Below are positions 18,401-26,487 of a stretch of DNA of 64,000 bases, in pieces. This stretch comes from Niastella caeni (GTDB lineage Bacteria; Bacteroidota; Bacteroidia; Chitinophagales; Chitinophagaceae). A program made the position numbers and the translations under genes. Within the stretch, counting starts at the first letter, position 1, and each line of letters starts with the position of its first letter. The notes below the pieces were generated by a model that had not been told where the DNA came from, did not search any database, and saw only the letters and a program-made list of their open reading frames with translations. The stretch is taken from contig NZ_STFF01000013.1 in the NCBI RefSeq assembly GCF_004834005.1, forward strand, positions 62,001 to 126,000, written 5' to 3'.

Positions 18401-19262
18401 GGTGATTACCAACCGCATTACGCAATCCTTTACCATCATCAGTCAGAAAATGCGGGAAGTGGGCCTGCGTAAAGTGAACGAGGCCATTGAATGGAAACGG
18501 GATGATGAGATAGGGGTATTGGTAAAAGAGTACAATAAGATGGTGCAAAAGCTCGAAGAAAGTGCCGAAGCATTAGCCAAAAGCGAGCGGGAGAGCGCCT
18601 GGCGTCAAATGGCCCGGCAGGTAGCGCATGAGATCAAGAACCCGCTTACGCCCATGAAGCTGAGCATTCAATATTTGCAGAAAGCCATCGATAATAATTC
18701 AACCGATGTAAAAGTGCTCACGACCAATGTGGCCAAAACACTGGTTGAGCAAATTGATCACCTGTCGAAGATCGCTTCCGACTTCTCGCAATTTGCCAAT
18801 ATCGGTAATCCGAAAAACGAAGTATTTGATCTGCACGAAATGCTGCAATCGTTGGCCAGTTTATACAATACGGGCGGTAACCTCGACTTTAGATGGAACC
18901 CGGTTGAACAACGGGTATTGCTGTTTGCCGACCGTACGCAGTTGAACCGGTTGTTCACCAATTTACTGCAGAATGCCGTGGAAGCCTGTGCCAACCGCGA
19001 CCAGCGGATCATCAGGATGAATGAGCAATTAAACGGTGAGTACATTACCGTAAGTGTGACCGATAATGGAGATGGTATTCCTGAACAAACGCAATCGCGC
19101 ATCTTCACGCCCAATTTTACTACCAAAACTTCAGGCACGGGTTTAGGCCTGGCAATGAGTAAGGGTATTGTGGAACAGGCTAAAGGAGAGATCTGGTTTG
19201 TGACCAAGGAAGGCGCGGGAACTACGTTCTATGTTAAGATACCGTTGTTAAGAGCGAATTGA
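15480..19262 (+). CDS. Large NtrY-like membrane sensor histidine kinase
   Basis: This protein has 1260 residues, much longer than typical NtrY. The start is a TTG that overlaps the mazG stop (TTGA). The N-terminal part has one membrane segment, a periplasmic sensor region, and a cluster of about eight helices up to residue 480. A second extracytoplasmic region and two more membrane segments follow. A HAMP-like linker leads to the dimerisation helix with the phospho-acceptor in VAHEIKNPLTPMKLS, which is the NtrY form of the H-box. The ATPase domain has NLLQNAVEAC, DNGDGIP and GTGLGLAMSKG. No response-regulator gene is adjacent. The signal is unknown. Confidence 0.88.
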   Translation: MKHLQHKLLNRHTYTLLAAIALFTLGYFLNRYVTDVTSPRYFARLIQNRIQEKEKDFQQLTSDTTLMGSLVDQTYTDATLQGLLDTEKGYGLYIYDETEFDVPPALLFWNTQLILPVKNLSEDSMSSRLERLSNGIYIHTARVLYLRNDRRLIAEALIPVMRKWQYNVETENLQKEFVDLKGATRQVDISNTVTDFPIKNLAGDVLFYLQQNTLNGRPHNTWVILVVIAGFSLLFLFLHQLADYVCRNYGIWYGIALLAGAVGAMRLIVYGFPDILALRQFELFDPSIYGSSYILSSLGDLLINALLLCWVLTFINRRINIPAIHPYPEPWANWLVLVVTVSALVIVTFTFAAILQTMVSDAKISFNVTNFFSLIATPYSFVGFMVLAVLALSYFFMSQILLTVAGKMVGDRNYFMFIIAAAIGLMILSLTGNHSIVELNLYVLLWLLAFMWLMQQRIFAGLNFRLNVSEVLFWLFVFSFSMSAVIIFENRKLELEDRKRFAAKLALQADPTSEHLLSVNMAYIDSNFVVQNMARFSKPQTNAYLKDSIVRKSDLINYKYNIRIFTFDSSDVPLYNDEQASYDTLNTIFQIQGKKTAIPGMRFFERSFDKFAYIFKREINDGKQKLGSIFILADPRRYKTEALTPELFRQNSVLLPEQYSSVYSYAIYDSTRNLILNYNDYAFPTHLANWLIPTEEFERRRNNSFEELWHRPSSDKVVIIARKRNSLIEAITLFAYLFSTFLFLLAFYRLGSIIIRSRLHWSILKQYMQLNIRSQIHSTILMVSLLSFIVIGVATILFFINRYQRNNQDRLTRAMQIMVNQVQSHINQQHPLGADSLFYEPVFNEQMERLIQEISEVHGMDVNLYDTVGGLRVTSNQETNIYTSGVLSTKMNPLAYYRLYHLQQIQTVTNEQVGKLDYLSIYSPIRNERGHAVAFLNIPSYTTQTELKQEISNFVVTVINLNAFIFLIAGGIALVITNRITQSFTIISQKMREVGLRKVNEAIEWKRDDEIGVLVKEYNKMVQKLEESAEALAKSERESAWRQMARQVAHEIKNPLTPMKLSIQYLQKAIDNNSTDVKVLTTNVAKTLVEQIDHLSKIASDFSQFANIGNPKNEVFDLHEMLQSLASLYNTGGNLDFRWNPVEQRVLLFADRTQLNRLFTNLLQNAVEACANRDQRIIRMNEQLNGEYITVSVTDNGDGIPEQTQSRIFTPNFTTKTSGTGLGLAMSKGIVEQAKGEIWFVTKEGAGTTFYVKIPLLRAN

Positions 19263-19270
19263 TAAAAGTA

Positions 19271-19439
19271 AGTTTGTAGTTTGTAGTTTGTTGTTTGTTG
19301 TTTGTGGTTGCTCCGCATTTTGAGCAGGTTCATTAAATTAGAATTTCTGATTTTTGAAGTTTAGGGTGCTCAAATAAACAGGGCAACCCCGAATTAAAAG
19401 AACAACAAACCATAAACCACAAACAACAAACAACAAACT
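19271..19439. repeat. Heptad-word hairpin with 25-bp perfect inverted arms
   Basis: The left side is a run of heptads TTTGTAG, TTTGTAG, TTTGTTG, TTTGTTG, TTTGTGG. Bases 19285-19309 are perfectly complementary to 19415-19439 over 25 bp. The loop of about 105 nt has no gene. The element lies between the convergent kinase and polX genes. Confidence 0.75.
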
Positions 19440-19444
19440 GTTCC

Positions 19445-21124
19445 CTATATATTCTTAGCTTTCTTTCGTTTCGCCAGATAATCTTCAAACTCAGCTAAAC
19501 TAAAGCTACTAAGATTTTGCTGTTTCGATAATCCGCCTTTTTGTGCGGCCAGCACACCATAACGGCAATCGTCATATCCTTCTACCGAGTGCGCATCGGG
19601 GTCAATGGAGATCAATACGCCTTTTTCAATGGCATAATCAATCCAGCGCCAGTCGATATCCAACCTGCGCGGGTGGGCATTCAGCTCAATCACCACCTGG
19701 TGCTCTACACAGGCATTGATGATGGTTACATGATCAACCGGGTAACCGGGACGGCTGAGTAACAACCGGCCTGTCATATGACCTAAGATCGTTGTATGCG
19801 GGTTGCGGATGGCGTTCAGCAACCGCATCATCGCTTTTTCTTCCGTCATTTTTAAATTGGAGTGTACCGAAGCGATCACCAGGTCGAAGGTGCCAAGTAC
19901 ATTGTCGGAATAATCCAGTGCGCCGTCGCCCAGGATATCACATTCAATACTTTTGAAGATTTTGAACGGCTTCAGCTTTTCATTCAGCTCATCGATGTAC
20001 CGGTGCTGCTCGCGAATGCGTTCTTCGGTCAATCCATTGGCATACGCGGCGCTTTTGCTGTGGTCGCTTATAACCAGGTACTCATAACCTTTATCAATAC
20101 AGGCTTTTGCCATTTCTTCTATCGATTGCACACCGTCGCTCCATTGGCTGTGCGTATGAATGATACCTTTAATGTCTCCGGGTGTTATCAGGGTTACCGG
20201 ATTGCTTTTTACCGTTTTCAGCACATTGGCCTGTTCGCGCAGCGGCGGGGCAATGAACGGTAATTGCAGGGCGGTAAAGATCTCTTCTTCCGATTTGTAC
20301 GAAGCAGTACTATTCCATTCGGGCAAGGCCTGCGTAGCCGTTATAAATTCCTCGCTGCCGCTGGTTCGAAAGAGAATGGTATAGAAGTTGTCGGCTGTAG
20401 CTCTGTAGAATTTCAACAAAACATTCTCGGGGCCCATCACACTGAAAATATCTTCCAGCGTTTCGCGGGTGGTGTAGTTGTTGGCGCCGAGAAACGCGAG
20501 CAATTCTGTTTCGGTGGCTGTAGTTACCCATTCCAGCCGGTCAATGATCTCTGATTGACGTCTGAATTGTCCGGTAAGGGCAAACATCCGTTGCGGGAAT
20601 TGCTTTTTTAACGTGGCGTCAATTACTACAGCATAGGCTTCAGTTTCAGCATACAGGTGGCTGCCCTGGCTTTTCATATAAAACTCAATGGACTCCTGTA
20701 CGTTCTTCTGCGTTTTCTCACCAAAACCTTTGTATAGCAATAAGCGGTTCTCGTTGCAGGCATACAACAGCTCACCTACCGATTCAACGCCCATTTCTTT
20801 CCAGATCGTTGCCACTTTTTTAGGCCCCAGCCCTTTTATGTTCATCATTTCCAACACCCCGGGCGGCGTTTTCGCAATAATTTCTTCCAGTGCACGCAGC
20901 TTACCGGTTTGCAGGATCTCAATAACTTTTTTGGCTACCGAATCGCCAATGCCTTTGATAGATACCAGTTTTTCTTCCGGCATTTCTGCCAGCGGTTGTG
21001 TTACTTTCTCAATAGCAAAGGCGGCGCTGGAATAGGTCCTCGACCGGAAAGAATTCTCCCCATGCATGTCCATTAGTTTGGCCAGCAGGGAGAATTGTTC
21101 GGCAATGAAATAATTATCAACCAT
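19445..21124 (-). CDS. polX: Family X DNA polymerase/PHP protein PolX
   Basis: The 559-residue product has helix-hairpin-helix motifs near its N-terminus (VSIKGIGDSVAKKV; MMNIKGLGPKKVATIW), a polymerase-X-like nucleotidyltransferase region (about 150-310) and a C-terminal PHP phosphoesterase domain beginning near residue 330. That domain carries the metal ligands of IHTHSQWSDG, VISDHS, CDILGDG, and the later HMTGR and DPDAHS. Bacterial PolX proteins take part in gap filling and base-excision repair, with 3'-5' exonuclease activity from the PHP domain. The gene follows pyruvate carboxylase after 33 bp on the same strand and is probably co-transcribed. Confidence 0.9.
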   Translation of the reverse strand: MVDNYFIAEQFSLLAKLMDMHGENSFRSRTYSSAAFAIEKVTQPLAEMPEEKLVSIKGIGDSVAKKVIEILQTGKLRALEEIIAKTPPGVLEMMNIKGLGPKKVATIWKEMGVESVGELLYACNENRLLLYKGFGEKTQKNVQESIEFYMKSQGSHLYAETEAYAVVIDATLKKQFPQRMFALTGQFRRQSEIIDRLEWVTTATETELLAFLGANNYTTRETLEDIFSVMGPENVLLKFYRATADNFYTILFRTSGSEEFITATQALPEWNSTASYKSEEEIFTALQLPFIAPPLREQANVLKTVKSNPVTLITPGDIKGIIHTHSQWSDGVQSIEEMAKACIDKGYEYLVISDHSKSAAYANGLTEERIREQHRYIDELNEKLKPFKIFKSIECDILGDGALDYSDNVLGTFDLVIASVHSNLKMTEEKAMMRLLNAIRNPHTTILGHMTGRLLLSRPGYPVDHVTIINACVEHQVVIELNAHPRRLDIDWRWIDYAIEKGVLISIDPDAHSVEGYDDCRYGVLAAQKGGLSKQQNLSSFSLAEFEDYLAKRKKAKNI

Positions 21125-21157
21125 AATTGTGGTAGTAGGTTTGAACTGGGTGCTAAA

Positions 21158-24100
21158 TTAAGAAATCTCCACCACCACATCATCCTGTTCAACAAACACC
21201 CCCTCATTCAAAACAACATTCCTCACTACCGCTGCCTGGGGCGCTACGATCGTAGATTCCATTTTCATGGCCTCGATAACGAACAGCGGCGTATTCTTTT
21301 GAACGCTATCACCGGTTTTCACCAGTATCTTGGAGAGCTTGCCCTGCAGCGGCGCGCCAATCTCATTGGCCGCGGTCACTTTCCTGTGGGTAGGCTTTAT
21401 AGAGGTAAAGCTTTTGTCTTTTATAAAGATCGACCGGGTTTGACCATTCAGTTTAAAGAACACCTGTTTGTACCCATTCTCATCCACGTCGCTCATATGT
21501 AAAAATTTAATGAGTATGCTTTTGCCGGGCGCCAGTTCTATCAGCGTTTCTTCATTGGGCTTCAAACCGTAAAAGAAAACAGGGGAGGGAACATAGTACA
21601 CTTCCCCGAACGTACTTTTAAACTGATGGTATTCATCAAATACTTTTGGATAGAACAACGCAGATAACAGATCGAGGCTGGAATACCGGTTACCATATTT
21701 GGCTTCAAATTTTTTCCATTCCTTCTCCAGGTTCAGCGGTTGTAAATGTGCGTTGGGCCGGTCGGTAAATGGTTTTTCATTTTTAAGAATGAGCTTTTGC
21801 AAGGTGTCAGGAAAACCGCCCGGTGTTTGTCCAAGGTCGCCGCGGAATAAGCCGATCACCGAATCGGGGAAAGAAATGGTTTCCCCTTTTTCAAAGATAT
21901 CCTGTTCGGTATAGTCGTTGGCCGTCATGAACAGGGCCATATCGCCCACTACTTTCGATGAAGGCGTTACTTTAACAATATCGCCAAACAGTTTATTCAC
22001 CACTACATAATTCTTCTTGATGTTGGTAAACTGGTTTTCCAAACCCAATGAGCGGGCTTGTGGGCGCAGGTTGGAGTATTGTCCACCCGGAATTTCATGG
22101 TCAAACACTTCCGCCGTACCGGCCTTTAATTGCGATTCGAACGGATAATAGTATTCGCGTACATCTTCCCAGTAGTTGGAAAGCTCGTTCAATTTATGCA
22201 GGTTCACCGGCAATTCGCGTTCGTGGCCCTTCATCATGGCCACTATGGAATTAAAATTAGGTTGCGAGGTTAGTCCCGACATAGATGCAAGCGCCACATC
22301 TATCACATCAACACCCGCTTCAATCGCTTTCAGGTAAGTAGCTGCCTGAATGGATGACGTATCGTGCGTATGCAGGTGAATGGGTATGTCAACCGCTTTT
22401 TTCAGTTCCTGTACGAGTATGCCTGCCTGGGTAGGCTTTAACAAACCGGCCATATCTTTTATGCCCAGGATATGCGCGCCCGCATCTTCCAGGCGTTTAG
22501 CCAGGTCGAGATAATATTGCAGGTTGAATTTTTGATTGCGTTGCGGATCAAGAAAATCGCCGGTATAACAAATGCAGGCTTCAGCCAGTCCGCCCGTTCT
22601 TTCGCGCACTGCATTAATGCTCACCTGCATGCCTTCGAGCCAGTTTAACGAGTCGAAGATGCGGAAGATATCGACGCCGTTCTTCCAGGATTCCTCAATG
22701 AAGGATTCCACCAGGTTATCGGGGTAGGCAGTATAGCCCACCGCGTTAGAACCGCGGATCAGCATCTGGAACAAAATATTGGGAATGCGTTCGCGCATCA
22801 GTTGCAGGCGTTGCCAGGGGCATTCATGCAAAAAGCGCAGGGCCACATCGAAAGTAGCGCCGCCCCACATTTCAAGCGAAAAGATCTCCGGGTGGTTTTT
22901 GGCCACGGTTTCCGCCACCTTCAACATATCGGTAGTACGTACCCGCGTTGCCAGTAGCGACTGATGAGCATCGCGAAACGTGGTATCGGTGTATTGAATG
23001 CTGCCCGTATTCTTCAGCCAGTGTATAAATTTTTCGCGGCCCATTTCGGTGAGCCGGTCTTTTGATCCCTTGGTAATATGTTGTTGCACGGTATCGGGTA
23101 CTACCGGTGTGCGAAATGTTACAGTAGGATTTACAGTTGGTACATCGGGATGGCCGTTCACAATAATCTCAGCAAGGTATTGCAGCGCTTTGGTACCGCG
23201 GTCCATACGGGGCACCAATTGAAACAGCTCGGGATGATTATCTATAAAATCAACAGTCGCCTGGCCATTTTGAAACGTGGGATTTTGCAGCACGTTCTCC
23301 AAAAAGGCAATATTGGTTTTTACACCGCGAATACGAAACTCTTTTAACGTACGCACCAACCGGTCGCACGTCTCTGCCAGGTTGCGGCCACTGGCCGTGA
23401 TCTTCACCAATAAAGAATCAAAGAAAGGGGAAATGCTAACGCCGGGGTAGGAGCTGCCTTCATCGAGCCGTATACCCGGGCCACCGGCATTGCGATACGC
23501 GATCAGCGTTCCGAAATCGGGTTTGAAATTATTGGAAGGATCTTCGGTGGTTACGCGGCATTGAATGGCCACGCCGGAGATCTGTAGTTGTTCCTGCGAA
23601 GTAATATTAATAGGCGCATCGGTAAGCGCATAGCCCTGTGCTACCAGGATCTGGCTTTTTACAATATCGATACCGGTAATTTCTTCGGTAACGGTATGTT
23701 CAACCTGGATGCGCGGGTTCACTTCAATAAAATAGATGTTCTCTGCTTTGTCAACCAGGAACTCCACGGTACCCGCATTATTATACTGCACCTGTTTGCA
23801 AATGCGAATGGCGTAGTTGTGCAGTTTTTGACGTGTGGCTGGTTGTAAAGAAATGGCCGGCGCTACTTCCACTACTTTCTGAAAGCGGCGTTGTACGCTG
23901 CAATCTCTTTCAAACAGGTGAATGATATTGCCATGATGATCGCCGAGGATCTGCACTTCAATATGTTTGGGCGATTCAATAAACTTTTCGAAGAACACGG
24001 TATCGTTACCAAATGCGGTTTTAGCTTCATTACGCGCTTCAAGCACGGTTTTCTCCAGGTCTTCATCGTTGCGTACCACGCGCATGCCACGGCCACCACC

Positions 24101-24589
24101 ACCGGCAGCAGCTTTAATGATAATGGGATAACCAATGCGACGGGCTTCCTGTAATGCAATTTCGGTAGATTGAATATTTGCCTGGCTGTCTTCGATCATA
24201 GGCACGCCTGCTTGTTTGGCAACTTTCTTGGCGGCGATCTTATCGCCTAGTTGTTCCATGATGGGAGCGGTAGGGCCAACAAAAGCAATGTTTTCTTCAG
24301 CGCATCTTTGAGCAAACCGGGCATTTTCTGACAGGAAACCATAACCGGGATGGATGGCATCGGCGTTTTCGCGTTTGGCAACGCGAATGATCTCTTCAAT
24401 ATCGAGGTAAGGTTTCAGCGGATCATCGTTCTTACCGATCTGGTAGGCTTCATCGGCTTTGTAGCGGTGAAGAGAATACCGGTCTTCAAATGTGTAGACG
24501 GCAATGGTCTTAATATTTAACTCAGTAGCAGCACGCAGTACCCGAATCGCAATTTCGCCACGGTTGGCAACGAGAATTTTCTTAAACAT
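21158..24589 (-). CDS. pyc: Pyruvate carboxylase
   Basis: This single chain of 1143 residues makes oxaloacetate from pyruvate, bicarbonate and ATP. The biotin-carboxylase domain spans about 1-455, with the ATP-grasp loop GGGGRGM at 163-169 and EVNPRIQVEHTVTE. The carboxyltransferase barrel starts near 535 with YTDTTFRDAHQSLLATR and includes the metal-site phrase HTHDTS. The C-terminal biotin-carrier domain contains EAMKMES with the biotinylated Lys1109. All parts are present and in the usual order, so it is intact. It leads a two-gene unit with polX. Confidence 0.96.
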   Translation of the reverse strand: MFKKILVANRGEIAIRVLRAATELNIKTIAVYTFEDRYSLHRYKADEAYQIGKNDDPLKPYLDIEEIIRVAKRENADAIHPGYGFLSENARFAQRCAEENIAFVGPTAPIMEQLGDKIAAKKVAKQAGVPMIEDSQANIQSTEIALQEARRIGYPIIIKAAAGGGGRGMRVVRNDEDLEKTVLEARNEAKTAFGNDTVFFEKFIESPKHIEVQILGDHHGNIIHLFERDCSVQRRFQKVVEVAPAISLQPATRQKLHNYAIRICKQVQYNNAGTVEFLVDKAENIYFIEVNPRIQVEHTVTEEITGIDIVKSQILVAQGYALTDAPINITSQEQLQISGVAIQCRVTTEDPSNNFKPDFGTLIAYRNAGGPGIRLDEGSSYPGVSISPFFDSLLVKITASGRNLAETCDRLVRTLKEFRIRGVKTNIAFLENVLQNPTFQNGQATVDFIDNHPELFQLVPRMDRGTKALQYLAEIIVNGHPDVPTVNPTVTFRTPVVPDTVQQHITKGSKDRLTEMGREKFIHWLKNTGSIQYTDTTFRDAHQSLLATRVRTTDMLKVAETVAKNHPEIFSLEMWGGATFDVALRFLHECPWQRLQLMRERIPNILFQMLIRGSNAVGYTAYPDNLVESFIEESWKNGVDIFRIFDSLNWLEGMQVSINAVRERTGGLAEACICYTGDFLDPQRNQKFNLQYYLDLAKRLEDAGAHILGIKDMAGLLKPTQAGILVQELKKAVDIPIHLHTHDTSSIQAATYLKAIEAGVDVIDVALASMSGLTSQPNFNSIVAMMKGHERELPVNLHKLNELSNYWEDVREYYYPFESQLKAGTAEVFDHEIPGGQYSNLRPQARSLGLENQFTNIKKNYVVVNKLFGDIVKVTPSSKVVGDMALFMTANDYTEQDIFEKGETISFPDSVIGLFRGDLGQTPGGFPDTLQKLILKNEKPFTDRPNAHLQPLNLEKEWKKFEAKYGNRYSSLDLLSALFYPKVFDEYHQFKSTFGEVYYVPSPVFFYGLKPNEETLIELAPGKSILIKFLHMSDVDENGYKQVFFKLNGQTRSIFIKDKSFTSIKPTHRKVTAANEIGAPLQGKLSKILVKTGDSVQKNTPLFVIEAMKMESTIVAPQAAVVRNVVLNEGVFVEQDDVVVEIS

Positions 24590-25019
24590 GACAAGCAGTT
24601 GTAGTTTTTGTTTATTATTCGATAAAGGAAAACCTTTTTTTGAGCCATAAACTACGGCAATTGAGCAAGCGCCTCAACAATTTTCACATGTGACGATGAA
24701 AAAACGGTACCAGGGTGGTTGGGTATAGGATCTGATCTATAGCATCATCAGAAAGCAAATCACAACATACATCTGTGTAAACAATGGAAGAGTTCCCCTA
24801 AAGGTGGTGTAAAAATAAGAAGAGAATGGCTATCAGGATTTGTTTCTTCATTTTCATTTCCAATTCCTCCTTCACTTCAACATTCTACATTGAGCATTCA
24901 ATATTCGATATTCCTGTATTCCCTTTTTCATTTCTCTGTTTTTCATTCTTAATTTTTAATTTCTGTTGAAACACAGGCTGGGGGCGGGTTTCAGCGATTG
25001 TTAAATTTTGAGCGGCTTG

Positions 25020-25039
25020 TCCTGAGCGGAGTCGAAGGA
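25020..25039. repeat. Dispersed repeat fragment
   Basis: The sequence TCCTGAGCGGAGTCGAAGGA is a short motif I recognise as occurring repeatedly between genes in many bacterial genomes. Only one copy is in this window. The recognition is from memory, not from a search. Confidence 0.4.
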
Positions 25040-25051
25040 TCGAAGGGGTAC

Positions 25052-25083
25052 AAAAAAAAAGTCCTCCCGATCGGGAGAACTTT
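25052..25083 (-). terminator. Rho-independent terminator of the small basic-protein gene
   Basis: On the minus strand GTTCTCCCGATCGGGAGGAC forms a tight stem and is followed by nine T residues (A tract at 25052-25060 on the plus strand). It lies about 30 bp after the stop of the gene at 25112-25195. Confidence 0.85.
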
Positions 25084-25111
25084 GATATTTTTTGCTTCCA
25101 AAAAGCTGAAG

Positions 25112-25195
25112 TTATTTCTTCTTCTTTGCAGCTTTCTTCTTTTTAGGAGCGGCTTTCTTTGCAGCTTTTTTTGCAGCTTTTTTCTTAGTTGCCAT
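25112..25195 (-). CDS. Tiny Lys/Ala-rich basic protein (histone-H1-like)
   Basis: The product has only 27 residues, nearly all Lys and Ala with one Pro: MATKKKAAKKAAKKAAPKKK and then KAAKKKK. Such (K/A)n peptides resemble the tails of bacterial histone-H1-like proteins and probably bind DNA or RNA. The support for a real gene is an ATG start, a stop, and a dedicated rho-independent terminator 29 bp downstream. It lies just downstream of rplU and rpmA on the same strand, with a gap of about 140 bp. No function can be assigned beyond nucleic-acid binding as a guess. Confidence 0.65.
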   Translation of the reverse strand: MATKKKAAKKAAKKAAPKKKKAAKKKK

Positions 25196-25338
25196 GATTT
25201 GTGAATTTTAACGGTTAGTAAAATAGAATTTAACTGGTGTAAAAATAAAAACTTATTTCAAACCGCCAAAACTTTTTTTACTTTTTGTAAAAAATTCACT
25301 ATACACTATACAACTAACAGGTAATGCAACCGCTTAGG

Positions 25339-25599
25339 TTATGCAACTACTGCTGCTACGCTTACGATAGTTTTATCGTTCTTGGTCTTTCTGAATTCAA
25401 CAACACCGTCAGTTAATGCAAAGATGGTGTAGTCTCTTCCGATACCAACATTTTTTCCGGGATGATATACAGTGCCACGTTGACGAACAATGATGTTACC
25501 TGCAATAGCAGATTGACCACCGTAAATTTTAACGCCAAGGCGTTTGCTTTGTGAGTCGCGACCGTTCTTTACACTGCCTTCCCCTTTTTTATGTGCCAT
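25339..25599 (-). CDS. rpmA: 50S ribosomal protein L27
   Basis: The 86-residue product begins MAHKKGEGSVKNGRDSQSKR and contains the L27 core phrases GVKIYGGQ and GNIIVRQRGT. L27 lies at the peptidyl-transferase centre of the large subunit. Length is normal, and the N-terminus has no cleavable Firmicutes-type extension. It follows rplU on the same strand with 159 bp between. Confidence 0.97.
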   Translation of the reverse strand: MAHKKGEGSVKNGRDSQSKRLGVKIYGGQSAIAGNIIVRQRGTVYHPGKNVGIGRDYTIFALTDGVVEFRKTKNDKTIVSVAAVVA

Positions 25600-25758
25600 G
25601 GTAGATAGATTGAAAATTTGAAAATGACTTATTTAAAAATTCCAAAAACCAAATAACAGAGCCAAATAAAAATCCAAGAACCAAATTTCAAATCCCAAAT
25701 AAAACCGAATTCACTTTTTCTCTGAATTTGGAGCTTGAGATTTATGTTTTGGAATTTA
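25600..25758. repeat. Word-repeat stretch between rplU and rpmA
   Basis: The gap is filled with words around TTGAAAATTTGAAAATG and then CCAAAAA, CCAAATAA, CCAAGAACCAAAT and TCCCAAAT. No gene and no clear hairpin were seen. It interrupts an otherwise classical rplU-rpmA pair. Confidence 0.5.
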
Positions 25759-26061
25759 TTAAGCGATACCTGTTACCAGAATTTTTGTGTATTGCGTGCG
25801 ATGACCGTGTTTCTTGCGGAAACCTTTTCTTCTTTTCATTTTAAAAGCGATCACTTTATCGCCTTGCACCTGGTCAAGGATCTCAGCTTTAACAGCACCT
25901 TTTACAGCACTACCTACTGACAGTTTCCCCTCGTTATCTAACAGGAGGATCTCAGAAAATTCCACTTTGTCTCCGGCTTTACCGTCAACGCGCGGTACAT
26001 ATAAAGTTTGGTCCTTTTGAACCTTAAATTGTTGTCCGGCGATTTTAACTATTGCAAACAT
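25759..26061 (-). CDS. rplU: 50S ribosomal protein L21
   Basis: The 100-residue product begins MFAIVKIAGQQFKVQKDQTL and ends with the family block KRRKGFRKKHGHRTQYT. L21 binds 23S rRNA in the large subunit. The gene order rplU-rpmA is universal in bacteria. Confidence 0.97.
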   Translation of the reverse strand: MFAIVKIAGQQFKVQKDQTLYVPRVDGKAGDKVEFSEILLLDNEGKLSVGSAVKGAVKAEILDQVQGDKVIAFKMKRRKGFRKKHGHRTQYTKILVTGIA

Positions 26062-26427
26062 AGGTTTCCAAAATTAGGAGTGCAAAGGTAAGGGTTTGCA
26101 GCAGATTGTGAAGGGTTTAACAGGGAAATTTTTAGAATTTATACAGTAAAAATGCAACTTTTATGAGATAAAATATCATAAATATTGATTTTTAGCAGTT
26201 TAGATGGCTGAATGGCTTTAATGGCCTGATGGGTTTGCCTGCCGAAAGCTGTATTATATTATATATTCTCCCCAATCCCTAAAAACCGGGAACCCAGTCA
26301 TCCAGCCATCCAACAATCAATCCATCAAACTGGTCCTGAATTTCAAAAACTTGGGAACCTAGCCATCGAACAATCAGAAGTTGAAGCAGTTAATATTAAC
26401 CGGGGTTTATTTTACAATAAATCACTC
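26062..26427. other. Intergenic region between rplU and the GH3-family gene
   Basis: There is no gene here. Bases about 26202-26232 repeat words around ATGGC (TGGCTGA, ATGGCTTTA, ATGGCCTG). Bases about 26294-26325 repeat inverted words (AGTCATCC, AGCCATCC). A weak hairpin is therefore possible. The promoters of both divergent genes lie at the two ends of the interval. Confidence 0.5.
26083..26090 (-). promoter_or_regulatory. Possible -7 element for rplU
   Basis: Read on the minus strand this is TACCTTTG, a match to TAnnTTTG, placed to give a leader of about 15 nt. No TTTG was found 19 bp upstream, so the call is weak. Confidence 0.35.
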
Positions 26428-26458
26428 TTTGCGCATTTCACTAATTGACGTAGGTTTG
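26428..26458 (+). promoter_or_regulatory. Bacteroidota-type promoter for the GH3-family gene
   Basis: TTTG at 26428-26431 and TAGGTTTG at 26451-26458 are exactly 19 bp apart. The start codon follows 30 bp after the -7 element. Confidence 0.75.
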
Positions 26459-26487
26459 TTTTTCCTAATGATGGAATACGGGATTCA

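Larger units (their letters stand above)
24590..25111. other. Long intergenic gap before the pyc start
   Basis: There is no gene in this 522-bp gap. Bases about 24846-24960 form a one-sided run of related words (CATTCTA CATTGAG CATTCAA TATTCGA TATTCCT), close to a 7-nt period. After it come a dispersed-repeat fragment and the terminator of the small basic-protein gene. No clear promoter for pyc was found. Confidence 0.6.

Noticed and set aside
19271..19439. CRISPR array
   Set aside because: The repeats are 7-nt degenerate words without unique spacers of constant length, and no cas genes are near.
24998..25204. Plus-strand frame rich in Leu, Phe and Cys
   Set aside because: It is the shadow of the minus-strand Lys/Ala peptide gene and its terminator; composition comes from runs of CTT and TTC.
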